Below, piece after piece: positions 32,023 to 42,750 of a stretch of 64,000 nt of DNA. The stretch lies in NCBI GenBank assembly GCA_029449245.1, contig JANATF010000010.1, positions 1,674,001 through 1,738,000 of the forward strand. The letters run 5' to 3'. The stretch's first letter is position 1, and every line of letters starts with the position of its first letter. Under the pieces are notes generated by a model that was not told where the DNA came from, did not search any database, and saw nothing but the letters and a program-made list of their open reading frames with translations. Both the position numbers and the translations under genes were made by a program. The DNA comes from Mortierella alpina (lineage: Eukaryota > Mortierellomycota > Mortierellomycetes > Mortierellales > Mortierellaceae).

Positions 32023-33889
32023 TGCAAAACAACACTTGAGCCATTTCGAAAAACGACACTTCAATTTCGACACTTCAGGATGTGACGACAGCTCCTCGTC
32101 AATCATCTGGTGAAATGCACAATACACTTTAGCCTCTTCCACTCCCCTATCCGGTTAGATCTTTGCTGCAGCCTGTAGCCTATAGCCTGTAGCCTGCAAC
32201 CTGTATCCAAGAAGCTGGCGACAGAATACAACAGGCGCTGAATTGCAGGAACTGATCTTTTTGGGAAGGTAATGAGTGTTGTCTTGACATGGTTTGGCAT
32301 GCGATCGGCAGTTAGCGAGTGTTGCTAATATAAATGCCTATATCATGGTGTAGCCAAGAAATGAAGAACAAGGGCCATCTCCATGATCACTCAAATTCTA
32401 TGCGTTCCTCCCTCGAAACTTTGCACGACCCAACCGCCTGCACAAGAGCCCTTGAAGAATGGCTCATTGACCTCCAGCACGCAGCCATTCTTTGAATTCA
32501 AAGGACGCCAACTACTGCAATTTTTCTGGAAATAGCCAGTACTTCAGCGGGAAATCCGGGTTTTGATGGGACCAAGGAACTGCACGCCAACCTTGCATGA
32601 CGCCGAGCGCTGGCTTTCTATACAACCACCGGTACGCTTATCACTCGCGTTCTAACAACAATCGGTAGCGGGCGGCCTCGTAAAGTCCTCAGAAACTACA
32701 GGAAGGCAACAAGGACCATGGAAATAAGTGTGCTGAAGGTGCACCTAGAAGTCCTGGGACACAACGACTTCAATGTCATCCACGACATGAACCAGTTCGA
32801 CAACAGTCCCAAGCCCTACCTCCTACGTCCTGCGCGAGTTCGTCAAAACTGATGAGTTCCTTTTGCAAGGAGTTGCAGGCGGCACGGAATGAGACTTCCA
32901 GACGAGCGGCTACCTCCACGAATCAACAGCACTGTTCCTCCAGTAGATCATTATCTCTCCTAGATACGTATTGTTATCAAGTCCCCGCAAGAAGTCGCCT
33001 TCCAAGCCAAGCATATGTATGTGGCTGGGGCCAGAGAACCTAGGCAATAGCCGAACGACAACAATAGTCTCAAAGCAGCAGGGCGACCGGACTTTACTCC
33101 CACGTCAGAAATGTTCTACAACCTGTTCATAAGTTAACCAGCCGTGTACCAGCCTACTTTTGCCTTTCGGCGTTGGTTGCAGTCCGAGAAAGAAAAGGCC
33201 TTTAAGGGTATCTCTCGGTCGATCTCGGACATCGAAAGCTCAATACCACCTCTTCGAAGCCCTGGAAAGTCTCCGGTTTAGTTGAAGTAGGTACGGACGA
33301 CTCTCGATGGTTTATGCCGCAACGACTAAAGATTCAAGAAGCATCAATGGGACCACAGCAAGGCCAAAGACGACGCCATCATCACAAATCGGCTCTTGGA
33401 GATGGTGGGCGGCGCGATAGGCCTGAAAACCTGTCATTATTGCAATTGATTTAGGAGACTTTACTTCGACATCGGACTCACATCACTGCACGGATGTTTG
33501 TGTCCAAAAAGTAAGTGTGACATTAGAATGAGGGGTTTTTTATACGCACGTCATATTCACAAACTTGTTCCGTATTTGGGCCGATCTTTTGGGGTATGCG
33601 GTAAAAAATGCCTTGCTGTCACGACACTGTACGTCAATTCTGTTGTGCTCACGTCAACCGTGCTACTATCGGGACGTGATGGCCGCCCAAAACATGGCAA
33701 CGCCGTCCAAAGCCATCTCATAGACCAGCAGCTACCATTATGAGCAGTGCGGGCAGCACTAACGCACGGAAATCAGCAGTAGCAGCACGCGCACCATGAG
33801 CAGTAGCCCTGCGAGCTAGCGAAAGCTGTCGCTGGGTCTTAACGATACAAAATTTGCTGCCCTTCGTCGGGAACATCCTCTGAGACGAG
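32023..33889. other. Gene-free stretch with decayed coding-like patches
   Basis: No intact gene. Short degenerate direct repeats of a 'cctgtagc' unit occur at about 32,168-32,205. Between about 32,700 and 33,300 coding-like patches appear in changing frames on the + strand, interrupted by stops, as in an old pseudogene; I could not assign a family. Confidence 0.4.
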
Positions 33890-34678
33890 TGTTGCATATT
33901 CACTAAGGTCCGTAGTTCATAGATCACGACTCTCTAGTCACTGGGTCCTGTACCCAAGAACCCTGACTCCAAGGTTCCCGTGTCCAGTACCCTAGAAGAG
34001 TCGTGAACTAGGTCAAACATGACGTTGACCCGGTTTTGATGCATCCATGCATCATGCTAAGTTCTAGGTGTTTCTTCATTGAAAGATCTTTATTACTTGT
34101 AACAGCTGCGCCTTAATAAACCTGTATGAATATTCAAGGTGTGTGGTCGTGTCTGCAACAATAGGTAAAGTGAAGAAGGGGATCGTTTATTGGTTGTCGA
34201 GCCAGGGCTCGACGGGTGTCTCTATTTATGTGCCTAGGACTAGATCTAGAAACTTCTAGTACTGGGCGCAGCCAAGGTGACGCAAGGTCACTGCAATCCG
34301 TTGCATCCTCCCCGTCCTAAAAAAATTCATGTCCTCGTCTTCCGTGAGGCCTCGAAGTCGGCGAGAGCATCTTTGGCGTTTGTTAGGGATGACTGAAACG
34401 TAGAGTGGAATAGGAGAAGTCAAGGAGACAAAGAGTTGTTGTTTATTGTCTGCCGAGGCAGGACTCCTTTATAGGTGTCCTGCCACGGGCTATCTTTACA
34501 CTCAATGAACTTTGATAAAAAGGGAAGTGGTCTCTGACTAGAGAGGTACACTCCCTAGAACCTAGTAGGTCCCAGTACGTTACAATGACTTTGGCTCCCA
34601 AGTCGCAGTTTCTAATGGGTAACCTTTCCAGAGGACGAGCCACTTCGGTTTTTTGTTGAAGACAGCGTAGTCGAGTAT

Positions 34679-34794
34679 ACATCATCGGTTCCTGCCCCTT
34701 CCTATTGTTCCCTAGTACTCCTGTCCACCCCCTGGCCTCCCTCTTGTTCCTTGTATCCCTCCTGTCCACACCCTCTTGTCCTGTTGCTATTACA
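34679..34794 (+). repeat. LTR-A fragment (3' part)
   Basis: Matches the last ~115 bases of the 258-bp LTR-A seen complete at 63,121-63,378, ending CTATTACA. It is followed by a short remnant resembling LTR-C (CTCCAAGTTTATAT...ATAAAAG). Confidence 0.7.
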
Positions 34795-35125
34795 TTTTTC
34801 GTAGTTTCATTACAGCGCTCCAAGTTTATATCATATAAAAGACGACCCAATGTAATAGCTAAAGCAAGTGGGGGTTCTGGGGCTGGGGTCAGGGGAGCTT
34901 GGGTGGGAATCGTCTGATCTTATTACAGAGGGGGCAACCATCTATTTATCTATCTTTGTGTGGGACCACGCACGGTCGCGTTCCAGTCTCTTACGGCTTG
35001 GCATTATCCTTGTTCTTGTCCCTTACGATGCACCCTCAACTCCTGTTACACCCAACTACGGCCCCTTATAGAAGCGCTCGAATCGGATTTGGCCTAATCC
35101 GAGTTCGCATCTACTATGGCGCGTT

Positions 35126-35234
35126 TAGTTCCTCTCTACAGTTGTTCTTCACCTAGTAACTTGAATACATCCCTGACCATAGCCTGAACCCTCCTGCCTT
35201 GCCACTTCCCTTGTCCCTGCCCAGATTCACGACA
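35126..35234 (+). repeat. LTR-B family fragment (3' end)
   Basis: Shares CTCTACAGTTG, CACCTAGTAACTTGAATAC and the terminal ATTCACGACA with the LTRs ending at 44,047 and 56,578. The upstream part is missing or too diverged to recognise. Confidence 0.65.
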
Positions 35235-35321
35235 AGCTCACTGGACCAAGGCCGATATGCAACACGGATCATTCGAACACTTGATCATTCTGATCATTCG
35301 AACACTCGATCATACGGACTG

Positions 35322-36194
35322 CTTATCACAGTATCATAGAATGCTCTCCTACTTCACCATCCTACTTCGCCATCCGCGCCTCCACGCGTATCCACTTCAC
35401 CCTCCTCAAAGCACTTCGCCTCCCCCACACATTAGTATAAATACCCTCTCGCCGTGTACAGTGTGATGAAGCAGTTGCAGTTTGGAGTAAAAATAGCATT
35501 TTTGTGTTTGCATGCTGCGTGAAAATAAATACTGGGCAGAGAACAAATTTTGTTCTTGGTCCCTTTTTCTTCCTCTCCAGTTTGAACATCGTGTTTTAGA
35601 TAGCCTTGAAAACAACGCTTGCTTTCCCACTTTCTCTGATACTCCCAAGTAGGATTGGTATTACCTTGCCATAGCTTGTCGCTCCGCACACGGAATAGGC
35701 GATCGAGCAAGAGTAAGGACGGGTGCTGCGTTCTTCATCGTACATGTATGACTTTTCCCTCAACTTGTGCCCCTCCCAGTTGTCGACCCCTTTAATCTGG
35801 TTATTATGATTAACTGTACCACCTTTCTATGTGTCCGAGGTCTTCTTCACCGGTAGAACTTCGGATACATCGATACACTATGACGAGATGCGTAATTGCT
35901 CCCGAGCTTTCTGTATGTTTTGTTCACACTTTCCCCCCGCCGTTGCTCGTCCCCGAACATCGACCTTTCTCAGTACCAAAACGTGCGGAGGTAACTCTTG
36001 TACACCTTTGAGCTCCCCAAGCACCTTATATACAAGAGAGAGTTACTTCACCACAACAGTATAAACATCTTCGGTTCCTGCCTCTTCCTCTTGTTTCCAA
36101 ATATCCTTGTTTACCCTCTGGCCTCCCTCTTATTCCCTCCTTGCCTTTCCCTTGCATTCCTCTGCCCACACCGTCTTGTCCTGTTGCTATTACA
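35322..36194 (+). repeat. Diverged LTR-A copy split by a solo LTR
   Basis: The left half (about 35,322-35,461, TCACAGTATCATAGAATG to GTGTACAG) and right half (36,056-36,194, ACAGTATAAACATC to CTATTACA) together make one LTR-A copy. They are interrupted by a solo LTR of the LTR-D type. Confidence 0.75.
35462..36055 (+). mobile_element. Solo LTR (LTR-D type, internally shortened) with ACAG duplication
   Basis: Starts TGTGATGAAGCAG and ends TTCACCACA like the 1,000-bp LTR at 45,762-46,761, with which it also shares the TAGGATTGGTATTACC / CTCCGCACACGG segment. At 594 bp it is shorter. ACAG occurs immediately on both sides (35,458-35,461 and 36,056-36,059), the same duplication length as the other LTR-C/D insertions here. 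Confidence 0.75.
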
Positions 36195-36912
36195 TCGCTC
36201 GAGTGCTCGGTCCATTCAAGCACTCGATTATTCGGAGCGCTCGAGCATCCGGATCACTCGAACAATCAATCATTCCGAATGCTCGAAGTATGCTCTATTC
36301 AAATCAATCGATTCATTCGAATCGAAGCGGGCAGCATGCCATTCAAATCGAATCGGATCCGCCCTGCTTAGAATCCGACTCAAGTCATTTGAAGCGCTTT
36401 CGGATTCGGATTGCTCAGTTCGATAGGGGGCCGTACTGACCAACGCCATGTGACCTAGTTTACGACTCTTCCAGGGTATTGGATACGGGAACCTAGGAGT
36501 CGGGGTTCTTGGATACAGGACACAGTCACTAGAGGGTTGCAATCTATATATACTACGAGCCATAGTGAATATGCAACAATGGGATCTGAGAAGACAAGAC
36601 TGGCACGCATACAGGCGCAGAAGCTGATAAACGATCAAATTCTAACAAGCAAGCAGAAGATCAAGACGCAGCAAGACTCGGAGGCTAAGCTGGATGATGA
36701 GTTGGATTGCAACAAGACAACGTACAGTACAGCACAAGGAGCCAGTTCCTCATTCCAGCAAGTCCGAGTGTCCAAAGTCCACTCCAATACAAAGGCTTAA
36801 ACTATTGGATACAGATACAACAGCGTAGGAACAAACGGGTAAGATCAGAGAGAGGAAGGAGTCACTAGCCCTGAGGCATTGTGGTATATTTGTTGCATAT
36901 TCACTAAGGTCC
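36195..36912. other. Repeat-rich spacer with short ORF remnant
   Basis: The left part carries short cattcgaa/attcgga-type repeats; the middle is the inverted repeat ending at 36,582. An open 87-codon frame at 36,537-36,800 is Lys/Gln-rich and could be a remnant of an element's first ORF, but nothing supports translation. Confidence 0.35.
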
Positions 36913-36932
36913 TGTCGCGTCCTCAGCCCTAG

Positions 36933-37111
36933 TGTGCCGGATTGACCGTCCTAGCATAGACTTACCCTTAATATTTTTAGTTAGCGAAGATTAGTGTGGA
37001 CGTGTCCTTTAATGCCCACGTCCATAGGAGACATTTGAATACATCTTTCTTCACTCCGTTCTCGTTACTTGACAGCTCCTAGTAACTGTGTCTTTTCCTC
37101 TAACCGCGACA
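36933..37111 (+). repeat. Gypsy-1 5' LTR
   Basis: 179 bp, TG...CA termini, identical to the copy at 43,202-43,380. Confidence 0.93.
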
Positions 37112-37276
37112 CTTTTTTTTAACGACAATTGTGCTGCTTTGTTCAGTTGTCTCTCCAATCCTAATTGATATTCATCACACCCTCAACCATACATACATTC
37201 GCTGATTTTCCTACTTTCAGCTCGCTTCTATCGCTATTTTTCACTACCTCATTTTTATGCCTTATTTTCCTTTGCA

Positions 37277-40200
37277 ATGGCAACAAATCCCGGGAAGCAA
37301 CGATCTACCCGTTCCTCCCACGCACATGCTCCTGACTCGCAAGTTGGGGCACCCTCTGGAACCTCGCAAGAGACTCCTCCAGTTGTATCATCGATGGAAC
37401 AAGCGACCACGGTCCCAACCGCGGAAACTTCTGTTTCTTCACCTCCTTTGTCAGGGGCTCTTACCCCAGACGTTAATTCTTCTCCAGAAGTCAGTACTTC
37501 TGCTCCCTCCTTTGCTCAGCTGCTTGCTGGTTCTACGTCAATGGATGTTGATAATCCTCCCGTCGTAGACCGTCTTGCACGCCTTCAAGCTTTGGTTACA
37601 ACCAAGGAGAGGACTCTTCATCGCCTTCAAGAGCAATTTGAGGATACTCTTCTCGACTCTGAGTTCATTCTCGATGGTCAACCCCATGACCAGAAAGAAA
37701 GACTTACACAAGAGAGAGATGCTCTTATTGTTGCTCTCAAAGGCAACATTGCACAGGCAGAGAGTGAATTGGCACAGGCCCAACAAGCTCTCAATCGCCG
37801 TCTCTTTCCTTCAAACTCTAATCCCAGCTCCAACGTGGGAATGCAACTCTTTCCTCCAATCATTTATCAAGACGCCTGCAACGTGCCCCCTGTTTACTCT
37901 AACAAGGAGCACGGCGCCCTTGTTCGCATTGGGGTCAAAGGATCCATTCCTGTCTTTCAAGGCACTCATACTGTTGATTATGAGCGCCTTGTCCTTCCCT
38001 CGTTCAAGGACGAACCTGTCCTGGAACTTACTTCCAAGCTTAAGACTGCAAAGCGTGAAAACTTTGAAGCCAAGCTTGTGGAGCTCATTTTTCTCTTTCT
38101 CAATCGCTTTGAGAAGTTTTACCGCGACAAATTGGCTGATCTTTTTGACATTCTTGCTTACCGCTATATGTCTCAAATTCTCACTAAGGCTGATTTGGAG
38201 CAACGTTTGGACCAGCGCTTTGACGATCTCATGAATCAAATTGCGCCTGCTTCTGCCCGTACCTGGCATGAAGTTGTACTGGCCATGCGTGAAACTTTTC
38301 GTTTGCATGAGATCACTGGCAATATACTCGAACGGGTCTTCACTTTCCGCTCCCTCCCTCAAGAAGACTCTGAATCTTTCGCTCGTCGCTTTGAGAATCT
38401 ACTTCTTGCTTCTGGTCTTGTCCAGCACCACTCGGAAGCCACAATCCCTCACGCCATCCTCATTGGCGTCCTATTCCGAGCGGTCCCCGGCAACACCCAG
38501 AACCTTATCATTTCCAAGTTCTCTCGTCTTCATGATGTAGAGGAGTACACCGTCATCCTGACGTTCATTCGCAACATCCAAGGCCCTCTTACAGGCTTTC
38601 ATCCTTGGGGTGGACGTTGGGCAGCCTCAATTTGGGCGCCTCACCTCCTTGAAAAGGATAATGGCAACAATTCTGCCTCTTCTTTTTCTGGGCAGAAGTC
38701 GAACAACAACAATCATCGTGACAAACGTCATAAGCCCAGCAATGGTACTTCCTCCTCCTTCACCTCAACTGGTCCGCCTTCAAAGGATCAGAACACCAAG
38801 AAGAAGCCCACCTACACGAACCTTCCTCCTGGCAAGTCGTGGTGCTCAAACCCGTCTTGTCTTACGTTGACAAAGACCCATTGGTTAGAGTCTTGTCCTC
38901 AGCGTAGGAGTACTCCTTCTTCTTCCTCCACTTCCTCAGTCACCACCACTTCCTCGTCCTCGTCTTATCAACCCTCCAGAAAGAAAGCTGCGATCACCCA
39001 AGCTGCTGGTGTTAAGCGTGCTGCTCTTTTTGACACTGACGATGAGGACGTGCTCATGGAAGACTCTCTTGGCACTGAACATGATTATTCTAGCGTTCAC
39101 GCAATCAATCAAATAACCAACGACGTTAATGATTCTTCTCGCTATTCAATTGCTACATCATGTCCTGTTGCTACTGAACCTTCTCAGGTTTTGTCACCTT
39201 CCGAAAGTCTATCACTTTCTACCGCTGTTTCTCAGTTTTTTCATAACCCCTCGCCTGTCCCTTTTCCCCATCGTCTTAAGGCAGCCTTTCGTGGTGCTGC
39301 TGATGGTGATAAAAGGATCATTATCCCTATACTCATTAATGACATGGAATATACGGCTCTCCTTGACACTGGCTGCACTACAACTACTATTGCACCCTAT
39401 GTTGCAGAAGAACTCGGCCTTGAGACTGGTGTTCTCCAAGATCAGGTCACTGTTCTTGCCAATCCAGAGCACACTATTCCTACACTCATTACCATTGACT
39501 ACGTTTCCATCGTCTGCAATGGTCGCACTGCTCAAAGTCGCGTTGATGTTATGCCCCTCGATCATTATGATTGCTACCTTGGCATTGATCTAATATCGAG
39601 GCTTGGTTTTCAAATTCATGGCTTTGAACTTCATCAGGCTGCTGTCCCAGATCTTTTTATTATCTCTGACAAAAAGCCTGCCATTCTTGCTAAGTATCGG
39701 CCTCCTGAGGAACTCACCGATAAATTCATTTCAGATCGTGGAGCCTTTCTCGCTGATCTGAAGCCCTATCTCGACGACAATGCTCAGATTGATCCGTCTA
39801 GTTTCTGCCCTCATCCCTTCATGACTGTAGACCTTAAGGTTGCCCCTGGTGCTACTGTCTATCAACGCTCTTATCGACCCTTCTCTCAATCTCAGCAGGG
39901 AGAGGTTGACAAGCAAGTTGATCAATGGGAAGCTGATGGAGTTATCGTTCCTGCCCCTCCAGGCACTAAGCATATGAACAAACTCACACTAGCTGCAAGG
40001 CATGACCTTGATGGTAACATCATAAAGCATCGTGTCTGTCTTGATCCTCGTCACCTCAACTCTCTTCTTGAAGACACGGACAATTTTCTTCTTCCTCTCA
40101 TCACAGATGTATTGGAGAAAAGCGGTGGTCATAAGTTTTACTCAACTTTAGACCTCAAGCAAGCTTTTCACCGCCTTCCATTGTCTAAGAAGAGTCAGCC

Positions 40201-42637
40201 CTACACAGCATTTATGCACAAAAACAAACAGTTCATGTTTGCCCGTACTCCTTTTGGTCTCAAACCAATGACTTCTATCTTCCAACGAGGCATGTCTCTC
40301 ATTCTTGGAGACTTGGCTTTCGTTGCTGTTTACGTTGATGACATAGTGATTTTCTCTAATAGCAAAGAGGAACACGCCTTGCACGTTCAAGAAGTTATCA
40401 GTCGCCTCACAAAGGCCAGCCTCATTATCAACCCCGAGAAGTGTCATTTCTTTTGCACAGAAGTGATCCTTCTTGGATTCATTATTGATCGCAATGGCCG
40501 TCGCATCATGCCTCAAAAGATTGCGAACATTAAATCCTGGGCACCTCCTACCAACGCGAAGATGGTTCAACGATACCTTGGTATGTTTAATTATTTTCGT
40601 GAGTACATCCCTCTCTATGGCACATTATCTGCGCCTTTGGACGAGCTACGTTTCCGCAGAGGCCATTTTGTTCTCTCGGATCTGCAGCTTGAATGCTTCA
40701 ATCAGATTAAATATCTGATTTCACAAGCGCCTGTACTTCATTTCCCAGATTTTTCCAAACCTTTCTACGTTGCCACTGACGCTTCAAACCTTGGTCTTGG
40801 TGCTGTTCTCTACCAACTTCCCAACGGTCCTGAAGATGAGTCTGTTGTTCACTACATCTCTTTCATGGCTCGTTCGCTCAAAAAGCATGAGCGCAACTAT
40901 CCCGCTTACAAGAAAGAGCTCCTTGGCATCGTATTTGCCCTCAAAAAGTTTCATTACTATTTGTGGGGTCGTCCATTCACTCTCTATACAGATCACAAAC
41001 CACTTACCTTCATTAAGACACAAGCTGATCTTCCAGCTACCATTGCCAACTGGACAGAAACCATTCTCAGCTATGATTTCAAGTGTGTCTATCGTCCTGG
41101 TTTACTCAATATCATTCCTGATGCTCTTTCCCGGGCATTTCCTTCTGAACTTTGGGCTTCTCCAGACCCAGATCCTCTAGTTCACCGCGACAAACGTCGC
41201 AAGGCAGCTGTTTCCACTCGCAGCGGCTTTCGTACTTTCTCTACACCTTCATCTCCTGAATTGGTTGTCAAATCACAAGACCTTGCCAACCAAATCCTCG
41301 ATTTGCCTATTGACCCCAAGGCTCCATACATTCATCAACCCCAGACTCCTGACAAAGAGATGATTACTCCTCCAGAGTCTGAGCGTCAAGCTATTCTCAA
41401 AAATATTCACGAGACCGCTCACCTTGGTGCCAACGCTATGGTCAATGCATTGCACCTACGTGGCATCACATGGCCCAAACTGAAGGACGCTTGTCTTCAG
41501 TTCATCCGTCAATGCTCCTCTTGTCAGTATTTCAACATTGCTCGCCGTGGCTATCATCCTCTCAAGGCTGTTCATGCCAACCTTCCAGGTGAACACCTTG
41601 CTATGGACCTCGCCCAATTTCCCTTGAGCACTCGTCAAAACAACTATGCCCTTCTCGTAGTTGATGTTTGTACTCGATTTGTCTTTCTCCGAGCTATTCG
41701 CTCAAAAGAGGCTGGCATTATCGCTGCTGAACTTTTCCAACTCTTTGCTGACATTGGACCTCCCAAGATTATTCAGTCTGATAATGGCTCTGAATTTTCT
41801 AATGCTCTTCTCAAAAATGTCCTCTCAATTCTTCAAATTGAGCATCGTCTCACTACTCCTTACCATCCACGAGGCAACGGGGTCGCCGAACGCTCAGTTC
41901 GCTCTGTCAAAGATCTTCTGCCAAAAGTCCTCGATGGCAAAGTACTTGATTGGGATCTCTATCTTCCCAAAGTACAGCTCCAGCTTAACACTAGAGTTGC
42001 TGGTCTTCACAGCTCTGCCCCATACTCTCTCTTCTATGGTCGAGCACTCTCTGATTTCAGTTCTCTCCAAGCGACCAAAGACATTCAGTCTGATCTCTTA
42101 TCTCCTCAAGGTCTCGAAGAACGTCTCTCTTACCTCACCACCATTGTCTTTCCGGCTGTCTCTGACAAGAGCTCCCTCACCCAGAAAGACATGATGGACA
42201 AATTCAATCGCTCTCACCTAATTACTGAGTTCCCTTCTGGTTCCTATGTCATGGCTCGTGACATGGAGGCCACCAGTTCCCTTGATGCTCCCTATGATGG
42301 CCCTTATCAAGTTGTTCGGCGCACATCCCATGGAACTTACATCCTTCGTGACGCCATGTCCCGTGTGCTTGCCCGCAACTATGCACCCGAGCAGCTGAAA
42401 ATTGCTGCTCGTCCCGATCTTCCTCAAGACGCATCTGACACGTCTTATGAAGTGGAACGCATTATCAGTCATCGTACAGCTCCGGGGGGGAAGACGCTCT
42501 ACTTGGTGAAATGGAAAGGATACGACGACTCTGAAAACAGTGAAATCCTTGCCGAGCACTTCGATTCCAAAAACTTGATGACTCGCTATCATCGTTCGCT
42601 GAAACAGATCAAGCCCTCATCTAGCTCTACTTGGTGA
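37277..42637 (+). CDS. Gypsy-1 gag-pol polyprotein with C-terminal chromodomain-like module
   Basis: One uninterrupted frame of 1,786 codons. Gag occupies the first ~450 residues (coiled-coil near 100-170). It is followed by a Ser-rich linker and an unusual Zn knuckle, C-x4-C-x6-H-x4-C (CSNPSCLTLTKTHWLESC). Aspartic protease: LLDTGCTTT near 694. Reverse transcriptase: LDLKQAFHRLPL, FGLKPM and YVDDIVIFSN near 1017. RNase H: ATDASNLGLGAVLY near 1165. Integrase: HHCC zinc domain (HETAHLGANAM...CSSC) at 1377-1416 and catalytic D (LAMDLA), D (QSDNGSEF), E (VAERSVR) near 1442-1537. A chromodomain-like stretch follows (YEVERIISHR...LYLVKWKGYDDSENS) near 1723-1775. It has ENSEIL where chromodomains usually have ENTWEP, so one aromatic-cage residue is missing. 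The extreme C-terminus is altered by the tandem duplication at 42,496-42,750. All catalytic residues seen are intact. Confidence 0.93.
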   Translation: MATNPGKQRSTRSSHAHAPDSQVGAPSGTSQETPPVVSSMEQATTVPTAETSVSSPPLSGALTPDVNSSPEVSTSAPSFAQLLAGSTSMDVDNPPVVDRLARLQALVTTKERTLHRLQEQFEDTLLDSEFILDGQPHDQKERLTQERDALIVALKGNIAQAESELAQAQQALNRRLFPSNSNPSSNVGMQLFPPIIYQDACNVPPVYSNKEHGALVRIGVKGSIPVFQGTHTVDYERLVLPSFKDEPVLELTSKLKTAKRENFEAKLVELIFLFLNRFEKFYRDKLADLFDILAYRYMSQILTKADLEQRLDQRFDDLMNQIAPASARTWHEVVLAMRETFRLHEITGNILERVFTFRSLPQEDSESFARRFENLLLASGLVQHHSEATIPHAILIGVLFRAVPGNTQNLIISKFSRLHDVEEYTVILTFIRNIQGPLTGFHPWGGRWAASIWAPHLLEKDNGNNSASSFSGQKSNNNNHRDKRHKPSNGTSSSFTSTGPPSKDQNTKKKPTYTNLPPGKSWCSNPSCLTLTKTHWLESCPQRRSTPSSSSTSSVTTTSSSSSYQPSRKKAAITQAAGVKRAALFDTDDEDVLMEDSLGTEHDYSSVHAINQITNDVNDSSRYSIATSCPVATEPSQVLSPSESLSLSTAVSQFFHNPSPVPFPHRLKAAFRGAADGDKRIIIPILINDMEYTALLDTGCTTTTIAPYVAEELGLETGVLQDQVTVLANPEHTIPTLITIDYVSIVCNGRTAQSRVDVMPLDHYDCYLGIDLISRLGFQIHGFELHQAAVPDLFIISDKKPAILAKYRPPEELTDKFISDRGAFLADLKPYLDDNAQIDPSSFCPHPFMTVDLKVAPGATVYQRSYRPFSQSQQGEVDKQVDQWEADGVIVPAPPGTKHMNKLTLAARHDLDGNIIKHRVCLDPRHLNSLLEDTDNFLLPLITDVLEKSGGHKFYSTLDLKQAFHRLPLSKKSQPYTAFMHKNKQFMFARTPFGLKPMTSIFQRGMSLILGDLAFVAVYVDDIVIFSNSKEEHALHVQEVISRLTKASLIINPEKCHFFCTEVILLGFIIDRNGRRIMPQKIANIKSWAPPTNAKMVQRYLGMFNYFREYIPLYGTLSAPLDELRFRRGHFVLSDLQLECFNQIKYLISQAPVLHFPDFSKPFYVATDASNLGLGAVLYQLPNGPEDESVVHYISFMARSLKKHERNYPAYKKELLGIVFALKKFHYYLWGRPFTLYTDHKPLTFIKTQADLPATIANWTETILSYDFKCVYRPGLLNIIPDALSRAFPSELWASPDPDPLVHRDKRRKAAVSTRSGFRTFSTPSSPELVVKSQDLANQILDLPIDPKAPYIHQPQTPDKEMITPPESERQAILKNIHETAHLGANAMVNALHLRGITWPKLKDACLQFIRQCSSCQYFNIARRGYHPLKAVHANLPGEHLAMDLAQFPLSTRQNNYALLVVDVCTRFVFLRAIRSKEAGIIAAELFQLFADIGPPKIIQSDNGSEFSNALLKNVLSILQIEHRLTTPYHPRGNGVAERSVRSVKDLLPKVLDGKVLDWDLYLPKVQLQLNTRVAGLHSSAPYSLFYGRALSDFSSLQATKDIQSDLLSPQGLEERLSYLTTIVFPAVSDKSSLTQKDMMDKFNRSHLITEFPSGSYVMARDMEATSSLDAPYDGPYQVVRRTSHGTYILRDAMSRVLARNYAPEQLKIAARPDLPQDASDTSYEVERIISHRTAPGGKTLYLVKWKGYDDSENSEILAEHFDSKNLMTRYHRSLKQIKPSSSSTW

Positions 42638-42750
42638 AATGGAAAGGATACGACGACTCTGAAAACAGTGAAATCCTTGCCGAGCACTTCGATTCCAAAA
42701 ACTTGATGACTCGCTATCATCGTTCGCTGAAACAGATCAAGCCCTCATCT
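42496..42750 (+). repeat. Tandem duplication (two 127-bp copies, 128-bp period) across the gag-pol stop
   Basis: Bases 42,496-42,622 and 42,624-42,750 are the same sequence (GCTCTACTTGGTGAAATGG ... AAGCCCTCATCT). Because the period is 128, not a multiple of 3, the second copy is entered in a new frame and gives the stop at 42,635-42,637 after a five-residue tail. In the frame of the first copy the second copy would lead into ~17 further codons (QKPTSKVSTRQ...) ending at about 42,804. Confidence 0.9.

Larger units (their letters stand above)
33890..36582. repeat. Inverted terminal repeats TGTTGCATATTC... bounding a composite repeat region
   Basis: The sequence from 33,890 rightward (TGTTGCATATTCACTAAGG, then blocks around TCACTGGGTCCTGTACCCAAG and AGAGTCGTGAACTAGGTC) reappears inverted from 36,582 leftward to about 36,430, giving arms of roughly 150 bases. 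A third, truncated copy starts at 36,891 and is cut by an LTR at 36,913. The interior is a patchwork of LTR fragments and short tcgaatcgg/cattcgaa-type repeats (about 35,060-35,120, 35,250-35,320, 36,200-36,420). It may be an old DNA transposon filled by later insertions, or unrelated inverted LTR copies. Confidence 0.5.
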
